Shown in pieces: positions 49,837 to 62,629 of a stretch of DNA of 64,000 bases. The first letter of the stretch is position 1. The number at the start of each line of letters is the position of its first letter. The position numbers were made by a program, and so were the translations under genes. Origin of the DNA: Anticarsia gemmatalis (lineage: Eukaryota; Arthropoda; Insecta; Lepidoptera; Erebidae); assembly GCF_050436995.1 (NCBI RefSeq), contig NC_134758.1, positions 11,891,597 through 11,955,596 on the forward strand, given 5' to 3'. The notes beneath the pieces are model-generated. The model saw nothing but the letters and a program-made list of their open reading frames with translations, was not told where the DNA came from and did no database searches.

Positions 49837-50361
49837 GAGGGAATGCAATCCCGACTCGAGATCGTCAACTCGAGATCCCTCGCGATCAGAAATATCAATC
49901 CCGCGGGATCCCGAGATTTTCGGGATCCCGTCTAGTTAGAAAAATAATACAATTCGAACGGCTTGTTTAATGTAATATTTGTGTGATAGTGTGGTGAATG
50001 CAATAAATTATTATTTGAAAGAAAATAAAAGCCTTTATTTTTCAATATTACTAACAACGTAACATAATTAACAGGTGTAATAACATGAACATAATCAGAA
50101 AAGTAGGTGTAGCTCCAGGAGATCAAAATAAAAAGGAATCACATGGCATTTTGAAAGTAGCCTTTTAAAATGCAAAGTGTAATAATAGTACGAGCTTCTA
50201 ATCGGCATCTTAAGTCTATTGCAATGTAGCCAGCTGCTGAAAATGCCCTCTCCGACAATCCCGAACGGGATCTCGTCATATTAAGCTTCGGGATTGATCC
50301 CGAAAAAATACACGGGATCTCGCGAGATCGGGATCCCGCGAGATCGGGATTGCATTCACTA
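49837..50361. mobile_element. hAT-type MITE with GGGATCCCG palindromes
   Basis: Ends are gagggaatgcaatcccga on the left and, inverted, TAGTGAATGCAATCCCGA on the right. The 8-bp target duplication GTTATTAT lies at 49829-49836 and 50362-50369. Both subterminal regions are packed with palindromes of the gggatcccg / tctcgcgaga type. The AT-rich centre encodes no transposase. Confidence 0.82.
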
Positions 50362-50504
50362 GTTATTATACGTCCTATAAGCTCTGATTAGTTTTACTGT
50401 AGGTAGTCTATTTCACTCATATACGATTTCATAGTTGAATGAAAGTGGCAAAGCACTGCATAACAAAGCAGAGCTTACACAATATTTATTAGTAAAACAA
50501 TTAG

Positions 50505-50612
50505 TAAGACATTCAAAAGTCTAGCTTTTCTTACAGCTATGTTTAAGTCCAGCTCCTGTCTTAAAGACTCCAGCCGAGGCCTAGTATTTTACATGGAGCG
50601 ACTGTTTCTTTT
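50505..50612 (-). repeat. Dispersed LINE-like 3' fragment, inverse copy
   Basis: catggagcgactg, ggcctagtattttacatgga and cttttcttacagctatgttt are the reverse of the segment at 40198-40310. Confidence 0.45.
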
Positions 50613-52290
50613 TGGCATTAAAGGTATAAATAAAACTCCGAGATATTATGAAAACTTCTGTATAATTACTATTATTGTACAATAATCGCGACATACACAC
50701 TACACGCACTCAGGCACACGGTCCAGTCTATCAACTAGTTATAAAATAAGGCGAGGTGGTCGCGGGGTCTTTCAACAAAATTTTTAGGCACTATGATATC
50801 TACAAACGCGAAATAAAAGCAGATCCCCTAGTGAAACTAAATGCAGTCTAATGTCTTATTTATTTTGGCGATAGTCTTCAGTGGCTACAATTTGACGTTG
50901 ATTAATACATATTGTATTAGTTGAAGTAAATAGTAAATGTTGTCCTTAACAGAATTTGTCATATTTCCATATAGTTATAAGAGATTCGCATTAGACAACA
51001 GTACATGATTTCCCTATTTTTATATATTACTTGAACAACTGTAAAAACAACTCTCGCAAACTCGTATGGTGCGAAAAAAAATACATATTCTTAAGTACAG
51101 TATACAGTAAATACGACTTGCATTCTTAAGTTTAATGGGTTTCAGGCACATTTTGAAATAAGGCACTACACCCGCGACCACCTCAATTAAAACTAAAAAC
51201 AAATGATTACATCTACACAAAACAATCAGAGACAATTAAATTCGATATTAATGTCAAACAAATAAGAAAACTAATAAAATAGGTACTACATGATCTGAAT
51301 ATTTTAACAGTTAAAAAGGGAATTAAATACAAAGTTTTTATGTCAACTGGTTCTTTGAACAAACGGCAATTTTCTGCCACTATCGACAACTGAGAAGCTG
51401 TCGAGAAATTTTGTATTAAAATCTGATCAGCGCCCCTAGCGTGTTTCCTAGGAACTAATTTTTAGAGAATATTTTGAATGTCGAGCTATCGACTTCAGAA
51501 AGATTTCCATTTTGAAAAGGCGTTTGATTATATCCTGGTTGAGAAATTTAAGAGTTCTATAAAGCCTTTTTCCGGGAGACTCACACTTACTTTTTTGGTC
51601 AAGAAAATAAAATGTTATCATGCTAAAATATCTTAATTAATACCAAAACTGCTTACCTCGAAATAAACTAAAGTTAACTATATTATTTTGGCCTCTATAT
51701 GAGCAATCTTAAAATATTAACTGGTACAATATTATGGCAACAATGAAAAACAATTTTGTATTTTATATTTTTGTTTGTGACAACACTCAAGTAAAAATCA
51801 CTGTAGATTTAAAATTCATCAATATTTCACTATGGGAATGCTTACAGTGAAATCCCTTTGCTTAGGTAAGAAATAAATATGGTGTTATCCAATGTGGATA
51901 GTGCCATTATTTTCTTACATTTACCGAAATCATGCATGATATTTCTAGCTAAAATAAGTCTTAAACCTTTCTTAAACTAAAGATAAGGTATCGTAGCTAG
52001 AAAAAGCATAAATCTTCAAGCACCACCATTTAATATATGAGACAACTGGCTTATACCCGTGACTCCAGTCGTGGTATGGAGTTAGTTCTTAAAATATTAT
52101 CATAGTAGGGTGATAACAAGGCGAACCCTGCCTAATCTTATACAAGGCAAACAAACAAAAACCAATAATACGCCCGAAAACTTTTCTCAAAAAAAAATGG
52201 CATAAACTAACTGTCCCAGATACCAAAAGTAGGCATTTAAAGATCAAATTTAAGAACCTGATCGAACCCAAATACAGACAGAAAACTCCA
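50613..52290. other. Intergenic, downstream of mars
   Basis: No gene recognised. 51390-51440 matches (inverse) the centre of the repeat at 651-903. A possible minus-strand poly-A signal ATTAAA (TTTAAT at 52029-52034) lies about 260 bp past the mars stop codon. Confidence 0.4.
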
Positions 52291-55200
52291 TTAATTCGCT
52301 TGCTTACTCTTCCTTCTCCTACTAGACCGTTTAGGAGTCTTCTCTTCAACATTTTCCTCAGATTCCTGCAACACCTTCTTCCTTGAAGACCTTCGAGGAG
52401 TGACAGCATCGTCAGCGTTACTCTTCCGCCTACTCCTTGTCAACACAGGACTACGATCTTCAGCATCCTGTCTCACCAACTTGGACTTTCTTTTGGAATT
52501 CTCTTTATTATCAATCTTTTCTAAGTCCATGGATGATAAACCACTGTCTAAAGCTTCATCAGGCTTAGTGTCGTGTACGTCACTGTCCGGAGTGTGGTAT
52601 GAGTTGTCAGGTTCGACGTCCGAGCGGTTAAAAAGAACCATTTTGATAGATTTCCTGTTTGATTTGCTTGTGTCTGTGTTGGTTGCTTTCAGTATACTGC
52701 GGCCTGGTGTCGCGTATATATTGATTGGCGTTATTGGTGTTTGCTGTGGAGAACAAGTATATTTATGAGGATGCAGTTTTATTAAATTTTAGTGTAAATA
52801 CATTCTTACTTATATGCATTACGTTGGCAGAAAAATAACAGTGTTATGTTCCCGGCATCCTCTACAATACACAGCCGCGACCAGCTTTTTAGGGGTCCTT
52901 TCAAGCATAGAGATGCTCAGTTCAAGTACCACTAAGGTTACCCATTTATAGAATAAACGCGCCGTGCGTTGCTTAACCCACAGATTGTTACCACTAGAGA
53001 GCACAGCCGGCTACACCAAAGCTTACCTGCTTTGATCTGTCTATTTAAATCATTTTACTAGTTTTAGAAGCAGTATTATCGAAATAAACATCTAATTATA
53101 TGTGGCTACTTACTGGTATAGGAGCGAATCCTTCCATGTCCACGTTCTTGCCCATAACGGAAGCACGAAGCATTGCAAATGATGCAGAGTTCTGGAAAAA
53201 TATAAATTCGATATACCGACTATTTATTGTTTAACAATTATAATAATACCTATTTAAGGAAGGAGCGCAAAGAACATAATTTTAGACCCGTCGCCCTACG
53301 GAACGAATGCAGCACGAATAATATATAAAACGATAAAACGCAAAAGTGCCATCAGTCTTGATGCTACGTAGGCCGTAAAGTAATGTGTAAGATAATATGT
53401 AATTCATTATGGTAAGATTCGAACGTGTTCTTTTACTTTGTAGCGTCGACGTTGCAGTTCACATAGGTCAATATCTTAAACATGTAAAGTATGCTATATT
53501 TACGAAACATTCTGTAATTTTAAAACCTATTTTTTTGTATGTTCTCACCTTACTAGCAGATTTCTTAGCCTCGCTAGACAGTACAGCCTTCAGCAGATTG
53601 TTCTTACTCCCTGGAGTGCGCGGTGCGGGGGAGGGTGCGACCGGCGATCGGATGGGTGAGCGCACGCTGAAGAACCCTGCCTCGAACGTCTTACTGTCTC
53701 CCTCTGCTGCAGGAGGAGCGAGAGTAGCGGGTGTTTCATCTTCTTGCTCTTTCTTTGCTTTGCGTGCAGCTGTAATATAAAGATAATCAATATTAATTAC
53801 TGTTATAATAATATATTTAAGACTTATAACTATGTATCTTGTGTCTTATTCATTTGTATTTCTCCGCTAGAATATAATGACACTAACTTATGTTACTCAG
53901 AACGACTATGTACCTTAACTATAGAAGTATTTCTTGAGTGTCAGAATCTTTTTCGATTTGCATTCTGTGGAAAAGTACGGCCGTCGCCAGAAAACAAACT
54001 AAACCTTTCTGCCCTGTGCCTAAACTCTGGCAGGCTATACATATAACTCAATAGGACATACAGAGTTGTATACCACATGGAATACGTAAATGATATGAAT
54101 AATCAGTAGCAAATACAAATTGATATATATACGGAAATCATTTTAAACAGGTGCATGCTTCTCACCTGCAATCATTTCTCTAAGTCGACTAGGTCCTCCA
54201 GTCGGCTTGGTGACTTTTTTTACATTAGGCTTGACCACTTTCTTCTTGATCTCTACAGGTTTCTCCACCCAGCCGCGAGCACGTAGTTCTTCTAGGTTCT
54301 TGAAACGCATGTCTACGTTTTCAACCTAAAAAAACATAATTTGAAGGTGAATAAAAGCATTACAAACTATTTTCTAAGGTATTATAAAAGGCAACTTATG
54401 GGTATGTTGAAAAGATATAATAAAGAACGTGGGTTACTCAGATTTGTCTAACAGCTAATTAAAATAGCTTGAGTGTTAATTCAACAATCAAACTAAATTG
54501 ACTACATATTTGTTATGAAACTAAACACATTATATTTGACAGGAGCAGTTATTAATTTTCAATATTTTCAATCATTAATCATTGTATAATTAAAATTACT
54601 CTTTATCCAAAGTGATCTTACAATGGAAAAATCAACCCATAATAACATAAAACTTATTTTTTATAAAAGTTAAATGTTTTTTAGTGGAATACGAGTATTA
54701 CCTGCATGAACACCATATCCCAGAACCCGTGCAGGTCTGCGGGCGTGACGATGGCCTGTCCGTGCTCGGGCCGGGCGCAGCGCTCCACCAGCGACGCGAA
54801 CTGCGCCAGCTTCTGTGACATCAGCAGCCGCGCCAGACCTACCGCTGACAGTACTGCCTCCTGGAGAAAAGCATAGCAGATGAGGATCTAGTTATTAAAG
54901 TATATTGGTTAAATTTATATGATGGGTTTAGATATGTATAATCTTGGCTTTCTGAATCTTGTAAGATTTAAATCCTTACTAGTTTTACAAATGTGAGTGC
55001 ATTTGTTTCTGTTTTTTATGTTAAAAAAGCTTAACTAGTTTGGATCAAATAAGCAATGATACACTATATGTTATCATAGTCATAATAATAAACTCGAATT
55101 ATAAGTAGAAAATATTTAAAACTGATACAAAACAGTAATTTTACTCCTGGTCTTAAATAATTACAATATAAGCTTAAAATACACAACAATAAACTTATTT

Positions 55201-57431
55201 GTAACATATGGGATCAAATTTTAACAGGGGTGTATGTATGTCCCAATAAGTTTACCTGTACAGATTCTGGTAAGACAGTCTGTTCAGAGATCTTGTCCCA
55301 TGTGTCACACATCTCAGTCATGCGCTTGATCTCCGACGCCAGTTGCTGACGGAAGTGGTCCACACTGTCCATGTCACTGGCATCCTCGTCCAGTAGACCT
55401 GGAATATGACATTCAGATGTTGAAAATGGTGCAATTGTAAGGATCTAATTCTTTAGTAAGTAGTAATCCATGGGCGAAATTCATACATGTAATGAAACAA
55501 TATTTCAGACAAGATAATTTCACAAGCGATCAAGAGACTTGATCTTTTCTAAAAAATTAGGACCAAAAAGTAAACAACTGCCAAATAATATTGTTATTGT
55601 TATCTTTGAATAGAAGTAAAATACAAAAAATCACATGCTACGGCTTATCAGAAACTTTTGACAGCCATATATCAGTATTAAATGAACTCATGCAGATTTA
55701 AACAAATTTCAATCATTACCTTCATCCAGCTTCTTTTTCATTTCCTTCCTTGCATTATCCTTCCCTCTAGACATAGTCACACAAGGGCTGATCTTCTTAG
55801 CCTCTTCCACCATCTGTTCAGGGGTCATCGGAACAGTATCTAAAGTTTTTGGTGATCTCAATCTCTCCTCTGAGCTCGACTCACTCTTTGGCACAGGGTT
55901 CTTAGGTGTATACTGAGTTACAGCCTTTTGCATTGACTTCCTAGGAGTCTTCGACACAATAACTGGGGAACTCGGAGCTGGTAATGACTTCCTTGCACTT
56001 TTGCTTATTAAAATCGGTGACACTTCTTCAATCGGCTCCATTTCACTTGATGAACTGCTCTGTAAAGGAGCTTGTACGAAATTGGTCTTTTTTGTTGCAG
56101 TCTTTGATACCTTTGCTTTGACTGTCCTCTCTGCCTGTTTGCGTACAGGCTTAGTCTCTACTACAGTTGGCTTTGCCGATTTTGACCGAGTCTGTTTGAC
56201 TTCTTTAGGTGGATTTGGCAATATTGGTTGAAAAGAAAAGTTCATCTTTTTGTCTTTCTTAGCTTTAGGTGCAGTGAAGTTTGGTAATTTTGGAATATTT
56301 TTGATTTCTGGTGGTTTGAATGATGCATTTTTGGGTGCAAATGATTGAGATAATGACTTTGTTTCTTTAATCTCTTTGGGTTTAGCGGATGTTTTAGATG
56401 ACTGGGACCGTGTTACTCTGCCAGAGGTGCTTGGTTTTGGTTTTGGGATTGGTGGAGGAGGGACAAACTTCAAAGGTGCATGTGGCACTCCCGCTACAAA
56501 CGGTTTCTTCTTGTGAGTAGCTTCTTCTTTCTTTTGCTTCTCTTTCTGTTCTTTCCATTTCTCTAACTGCTGTCTTCTGTGCTCTATCTTTGACTGCACA
56601 TTTGACACTGGCGCAGGACTCTCGCATTTTGACAAATTTCTTATATTATCAAAGAATGAAAGGCGACTGCTTTTCCTATATTTCAAGTTGTTCTCAAGCC
56701 TCTTTTGCACCTGAAAACCAAGTTTTTTCTATTATTGGATGGTTAGGACCCTTCTGTTATATGTATAGGTGCATCCATGCATGTGTGTATTACATGCAAT
56801 GTGGTAGTTTCAGAAACATAAAAATTCAAGTAATAAAATAAAAATTATGACATTTGAGTCGAATTTTTCATCTAAATGGATTAATGGCAAGACTATGAAT
56901 TCTATGGAGGAGTTATGCCTTTATAACTCCCAATCATTTTTGTTTTTATGTAACAATCAGTGAATAAGTATAGTGGATTCCCATTGAGGATGTTTGATGT
57001 CAATGACTGTTTATGCAATACAAAACATTTATATATGACATGTACATAACATAACACATTACATGCAAAACAAACATACACGAATGCACCATGATATACC
57101 TACATTAATATTACGAGAAGTATTTGCCTCATGCATGATGATAACAAATAGAAATAATGATTTTTAATAATTCAATGTAGAACACACACCCCGCCGGCTA
57201 CACTTCCAAATTGAGAAGGCCTGCTTTTGTGCTTTTTCTGATGGTTCCTCAGTAGTCTCCCCAAGTCGAAGCACTCCTCTGAAACTAGAAAAACAACGCA
57301 TAAATTCAAATCAATCAACGTTCTAATGGCATTTGAAGTTTACGATTACAATGTCAATTGCTACATGTTTTAACGAATTCTGTACGTTAGAAAGAGTTAA
57401 AACAAGTTATTAAAACGGATTACATACCCAT
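52291..57431 (-). CDS. mars: mars / DLGAP5 (HURP) spindle protein, GKAP family, complete
   Basis: Mitotic microtubule-associated protein of the SAPAP/GKAP family; in Drosophila, Mars stabilises kinetochore fibres and recruits PP1. Nine minus-strand coding segments with GT/AG borders and consistent phases give 767 codons: 57428-57431 (ATG+G), 57190-57284, 55720-56710, 55256-55398, 54702-54860, 54166-54325, 53549-53769, 53114-53191 and 52291-52743 (TAA). Visible parts: a basic N-terminus (residues 1-50); a charged helix IEHRRQQLEKWKEQKEKQKK near 75-100; proline-rich KPFVAGVPHAPLKFVPPPP; and the TSRGK-like TMSRGKDNARKEMKKKLDE. The GKAP core, at about 345-480, includes FRQQLASEIKRMTEMCDTWD, AVLSAVGLARLLMSQKLAQF, LHGFWDMVFMQ and VENVDMRFKNLEELRARGW. 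The C-terminus is basic (RRSSRKK, KRSSRRRKSK). Length is comparable to Mars and human DLGAP5. It lies head-to-head with Aps. Confidence 0.92.
52826..52997 (-). mobile_element. 5S-rRNA-derived SINE, copy 2 (mars intron 8)
   Basis: Minus strand GTTAAGCAAC at 52977-52968 and TATAAATGGGTAACC at 52950-52936, spaced as in 5S rRNA. The body GTACTTGAACTGAGCATCTC ... AAAAAGCTGGTCGCGG parallels copy 1 (ATTTGAACTGAGCGTCTCCG ... AAAAAGTTGGTCCTGG). Confidence 0.65.
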
Positions 57432-57436
57432 GACAC
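57428..57436 (-). other. Candidate 9-nt start-codon exon of mars
   Basis: Minus strand reads TTTTTTTTCAG|GTGTCATGG|GTATGT: a polypyrimidine acceptor, nine bases, then a donor. ATG+G joins TT at 57284 to give MVSEECFDLG, and exon 2 has no ATG of its own in this frame. G at -3 and +4 is a good start context. Alternatively a first exon runs unspliced through here from about 57520. Confidence 0.55.
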
Positions 57437-58363
57437 CTGAAAAAAAGAAAAAATAATTAGTAATTACACACAAAAGCTAGTAGAATTTGAATTATAACCG
57501 ATAACGTTTACTGTCCATCAACACAACAAACCAACCATAGACTATAGATAAAATGTCATAGAGCAGAATAGAGCTATTAATCTGAGTTTATGGATGATAG
57601 TGATGTGTTTGATTGAGCACACACTACGTTTATTTTGTTAATCTAGTAATTTTTACTTGGTCTACCTTGTGCTTACTTGATTGAAACAAGGATTTAAAAT
57701 ATTTCAATAATTCCTAAATATTTTAGATTTAAGTAAGCTAAAAAAGTTTTCTCAGTTTATATAGGTAGGTACCTACTTTATTTTTATAAATCGTTGATAT
57801 ATCCGGTTGCATCAATGGTATAAAGTTACCCAGTTCAAGAAAATATAACATATTTAATCGCTCCTGACAAAATCTAAAACGTCTGTTATAAAAAATCTAG
57901 GTACAAAACACATTTCTGGTTGTGAAGGTCATGCTTAATTCTAGAGATTAACATTATAAACAACAATTGCAACATTCGGAAATAAAATTACACGGCAATA
58001 CAGTTTCCGACTTCCGGCTGTCAGCTGATAGATTCCCTATTGCTTTCCAAAACCTATTTCGATTTTCGCAAAGAAATAAAACGTCAGGCACCATTCAACA
58101 TGGGCTTGAAATACGCGATCAAAAGCTAGTTATAGCTGAAATATTGCTCTAATTGTAGCGTTATTGTTATTATAGTTTCATTTTACATGTACGTTGTGTA
58201 ACTTTATTAGTAGAAAATGGATACGTTCAACATAGGATACTTCGGTTATGGCGTTTGTTGATCATTAAAAATTACGTTCGGTTCATAGTTTTTCTTTATA
58301 TTTGATGTCAGCTTTTCGTTTGTGATCGTCTCTTTAGTTCGTGTTTACGTGTTTAATGAAAAA
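57437..58363. promoter_or_regulatory. Shared mars-Aps intergenic promoter region
   Basis: 932 bp separate the two divergent start codons. The Aps-proximal 150 bp contain no clear TATA box. No TE was recognised inside, unlike most of the window, which fits a constrained bidirectional promoter. Start sites cannot be placed from sequence alone. Confidence 0.5.
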
Positions 58364-58370
58364 ATGGTGA
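58356..58370 (+). promoter_or_regulatory. Minimal uORF overlapping the Aps start codon
   Basis: ATG AAA AAA TGG TGA (MKKW stop) starts 8 nt before the Aps ATG in another frame and ends just past it. The upstream ATG has a weak context (T at -3 region) and the Aps ATG a strong one, so leaky scanning is likely if it lies in the mRNA. Confidence 0.5.
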
Positions 58371-58704
58371 AGGAGAAGCCTAATTCGATTCGGATTTACG
58401 ACGACGAGGGATTTAGACGTCGCGCGGCGTGTATCTGCGTTCGTTCTGATGCCGAAACAGAGGTTAGCGTTGTATTTCTGTTGTTCGAGTGCGAGTGAGT
58501 GTGTATTCCTGGTCGGGAGACGTTAAAGTTTGTTGTTGCGTTGCGTAGGTGCTCCTGGTGACGTCGTCGCGGCGTCCCGACAACTGGATAGTGCCAGGCG
58601 GCGGTGTAGAGCCGGAGGAAGAGCCTTCGGTGACCGCTATGCGCGAGGTGCTCGAAGAAGCCGGCGTCATCGGCAAGCTGGGCAGATGTCTCGGTGTATT
58701 CGAG
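58364..58704 (+). CDS. Aps: Diphosphoinositol polyphosphate phosphohydrolase (Aps/NUDT3), first two exons
   Basis: Nudix hydrolase that removes the beta-phosphate from inositol pyrophosphates (InsP7, InsP8) and cleaves diadenosine polyphosphates. Coding exons are 58364-58462 and 58549-58704, with an 86-nt intron (GAG|GTTAGC ... GCGTAG|GTG). They encode 85 residues starting MVKEKPNSIRIYDDEGFRRR, through AACICVRSDAE and VLLVTSSRRPDNWIVPGGGV. The Nudix box G-x5-E-x7-REVLEEAGV is complete: GGVEPEEEPSVTAMREVLEE followed by AGV, with catalytic Glu residues at the REVLEE positions. The sequence ends LGRCLGVFE before the donor GTAAGC at 58705. The expected next exon (NR.HKHRT.V) was not found before 64000, so the 3' part lies outside. 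The ATG has A at -3 and G at +4. A four-codon upstream frame (58356-58370) overlaps it. CpG-rich exons contrast with the AT-rich intron. Confidence 0.95.
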
Positions 58705-61446
58705 GTAAGCCATGTCATGTACATGTAAACACGTTACAATTCCGCGACATGACACCTGTCCTGTCATAAAAAAGTGTGTGTGTATGTGTTTTTGCACACC
58801 TGACAGACTGGTAGTGAGCACAGAGTGTAGTATGTATGTACTATACAGTTTCATACAGTGTTTTTGTAACATATGGTGTTGAAATTTGAGGTCAACTGTC
58901 TTGTTTACAAAATGCCTTATGTTCATTTTTTTTCTAGTGTTCAGTAACTACATGAAACTTGATGTATTGTTACAATTCATTGACTATGAAATTTATATGG
59001 TGAATAAAAATGTTAATATAGATTTTCTAAAAATATTTATTCAAAAGTTGACCATAACCTATGTATTTGTAATCAACGGAATAATAATAAATGACAGAGT
59101 TTGTCTTAACCTATTGTTATTCATTGTTGTTATTAAAAAATACAATTTACAATGGCATAATACAGTAATTTTAAATACAAAATATTCAAACAATGACTTG
59201 ATTAATGTATAAAATGATAAGAATGATTTCCTTTTTTTCTCAGTGCAATCACTTGAATATAAAAAAGTCTATGCAATAGTAACTTATACAATGAAAGATT
59301 TTAGATAAAACACAAATAAAAATGAACTCAAATAAATTAATTTATTGTAAATATGATAAGCTTTATTTCTAACAGTCAAATAGAAATACAATTTTCCTGT
59401 TGTTATAATAAGCGATAAATAATTACTCATTTAATTTATGTTTTTAAAATCAGGATAATTTTTTCAGAGATTTTCTATATCTCTACTTCATTATATTATT
59501 AACTCAAATAATATTCCTTTCAGAAATAAAACACTTTTTCTACTGTTCTTATCTCCATTAACAATTATTTTTATTATTTAAAATATCCTACCCATTTACT
59601 ATCTGTGTCCATATTAATAAAAAATAAAGTTATCTTTGTTTTACCATAGGATGTAATAGATCACTCTCTTCTACTAAGTCTTTCGTTTGTAATTATTATA
59701 TGGGATTAGGCATTTTGTCTCCCATCTCACCTGATGAACAACAAAAACAACTGTTTATGAACAAGTTACATGTCTATCCAAAAACACATATATTATTTTA
59801 CTTTTAAGTTATAGGAAATTTAATGGAGGCAGTTATTTAGTCCTAAAGTTGTAAAAAAGATACACAGAAGTAACTTTTTTCATATGGAACCGCTGATGAA
59901 ATGTTGATGGACAATAAAAACGTTGACCAAAGAGTTAAATACGTAAAACATGTACAGAAAAAAAATGGTATTTAGTATACAAATATGTGTTTTTTATGAA
60001 GTATGTTTATAAACAGACAATATTACACAATATGCCATTAGGAATTGAGCCAAATGTTGTACATGGCTCTGTGTACATTATGTACAAACCATGTGAGGTT
60101 CAGTAATCAACTGTGGACCAAATTATAGAGCTTTTAAAGTAGTTTCGAAGTTTTTCCTATCCCAACTTGGTTTATTAGAAATATAACCAGCCAAGTAAGA
60201 GTAAAACTTATACTTAAAAAGTTCCATACCATACACTTAGGAATAGGAATACCTGTTGCCGTTATCAATATTGAATGAAAAAAGACAGAAAAAAACACGT
60301 TTCTTGTATAGGAGCCCCTTTAAACATTGGTTTTATTCAGATCTTGTTTTTCTTTTGTCCTAAAAACGAAAAAAATAATACACCATCTGTGAAAATTTTA
60401 ATTACAGGGTTCACAGCCTAGTGACAGCTAAGTGTGACTGAACTATGAACCCCTAAAAACAAATCTCTGTTCAAAAAATGCCAAATTTTATTAAAATTCA
60501 GCAGATTACCTGTTAAAGCATACCTGGCAAATAGTTAGATTGGCAGTAATTTTTTATTCATGTTCTCCTGCCACAGAAACTGTCACTGTGCCAAATTCCA
60601 TTCTAATTGGTTCAGGTGTTTAGTAGTGAGAACATGACAGAGAGTAATAGTTTTACTATATTATTTGTAATATGAAGTATGAATTAAACATAGTATTTAT
60701 TACAGGTAGATATGATATTTGGCAAAAGGTCGTCCCTTTTTACATGGCAACATTTTAATGATAAAACACGGATTTTTTAAGACACCTCTGCCTACATCTT
60801 CGGGTTAGTCAGACGTGATGTTGCAAACAAAAAAACTGTAATTTATGTCTATACGACCGAAACCGTGGGCGGAAGTTAGTTTCCAAATAAATACTTAATT
60901 CAGTTACGAGCGGTATTTTTTAGCCCAAGGCCTTGAGACCTAGACGGCTTAGAAAGGGAATTAATGCCTAAATACTAATGGATTATGACGAATTTTACCA
61001 CTAAAATAACGTAATTATTTAACGGTCTAATTAACCGTAAAAAAGAAATGTGTACCGAGTACCAACTAGTTGAAGATTCGATTTCAAATCATTACCCTGT
61101 TGCAAGAGATTCGTATGGTCTATTTAAATTATACTTATGTTATAAAGTCTACGGAAAAGGTTTTGCCCAGATGAGGTACACTAAAATCAGTTAAATAAGT
61201 AAAATACACATCTAAAAAGTTTTCTTTAACCGCGCTATTATTGCTCCAAAACTACCAGTTGAGAAAATAAATATTTACACGAAGAGCGGTTCTTATCTGA
61301 ACTGCTTCTGCCTCCAGCTTCGCTCGCGACAATAAAATTCCCGGGGAAAAAGTATTTCATGTATTAATTTTGTAGCAAACTTTATCAAAATATCGTTTTG
61401 CTTTTATTGAGTCACCAACATCCAAACGTAAGCATTTATAATATTA
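58705..61446. other. Aps intron, AT-rich
   Basis: No exon seen. A decayed Helitron-like stretch (tgccaaattccattctaatt ggttcagg) lies at about 60590-60660. The plus-strand open frame at 58886-59212 is AT-driven and judged non-coding. Confidence 0.45.
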
Positions 61447-61670
61447 GGTCGGGGAAAAAGTCTTTTCGCATTTTACTATGCATGAACTTGTAATAAAAAC
61501 TCTTTGGCTTTAAGAATCACAATTGAGTTCACGGTTCATTAGGTTTCTTTCAGTAAGCTCATGAGGTACTCAAATATCGAACTTTTTTATGTAGAGAAAA
61601 GATTTTATTACAAGTTCATACATACAATGCGTACGTAAGCTCGTACATACAAAAGACTTTTTCCCCGACC
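61447..61670. mobile_element. Mariner-like MITE
   Basis: Left end ggtcggggaaaaagtctttt and right end aaaagactttttccccgacc are inverted repeats flanked by TA. Imperfect pairing continues inwards (catgaacttgtaataaaa on both arms). 224 bp, without a transposase. Confidence 0.75.
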
Positions 61671-62629
61671 CTAATATTAATAAGAAGTATAAATTAGAAT
61701 AGTTCTACCATCACACCGCAAAATACTCGAAGATACGGCTAGCGAAGTAATCACTGAAAATTAATAGCAGAGATAGTTTAACATCACGCTATTTCGTCAA
61801 GCTACTATCCATCATTTAATCCGTTACTGTGTATCGTAATTCTTGATAAAGAATTCTATGTTAATCTACGATAATAGTTTTCAATGCTATGTTTTCTTGA
61901 CCTAGTCTAATCACTGTTTTTTATTAGTAGTATTATCTCTTAACAGTAGACTTTAGCCCGGACTCTGAGCCTAAACATGTATATTTAAATGTCATCATCA
62001 ATTTATACAAAACCTTTCAGAAAAGTCTGTGTACGCATGAAAATTAATTTAGTACTTTTGAGTATACATTTGAGTATGCGGTTACCCACAGACATTTCTA
62101 AAAGGTGCTTGTTTGCTATACTTGTTTGGTAAACGCATTAAAATTGGTTCAGCAGTTTTGGAGTAGGTATATCGCAAACAAACAAATGCGGCGGCGGAGT
62201 TTGTTTTATAATATTCTTACTATTAATATTATTAAAACGGATTTCTATTACGCTTTTGCTGTAAAACACAGAAAACACTATATTAAATTCTCCATGGCTA
62301 TTAATAAAAAAAATAGGGATCATATAAAAAGATACATTTTCCTTAAATCAAGCTCCTAAATTCTTTTTTGTACCCAAAATTCACGCAAGTATTCTGCGGA
62401 CAGCTAATTAACGTAGTGATGAATTGAACTAAGTTTGATCTAAAGAACGGCTTTACCCATTCATGCTTTTGGAGGTCAAATTCGATCGTGACTCGTAGGC
62501 CTATGTGCCAAATTACGTTTGTCAAAGTAACTGCAAATTTATTACTATGGAATGCCTGAATAAATACCCGTTATGTATAATTACGTCTAGAATAAGCACC
62601 ATAAATAAAACGTTAGGGTTTTTGTAGCT

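Noticed and set aside
55709..55719. Residues past the GKAP exon 3 (after KKKLDEG)
   Set aside because: They are intron read-through. The GTAATG donor at 55719 and the phase-matched next exon at 55398 show the true border.
58886..59212. 108-codon open frame in the Aps intron
   Set aside because: Composition is that of AT-rich non-coding DNA (I, N, K, L, V, F), with no domain, and it lies inside an intron.
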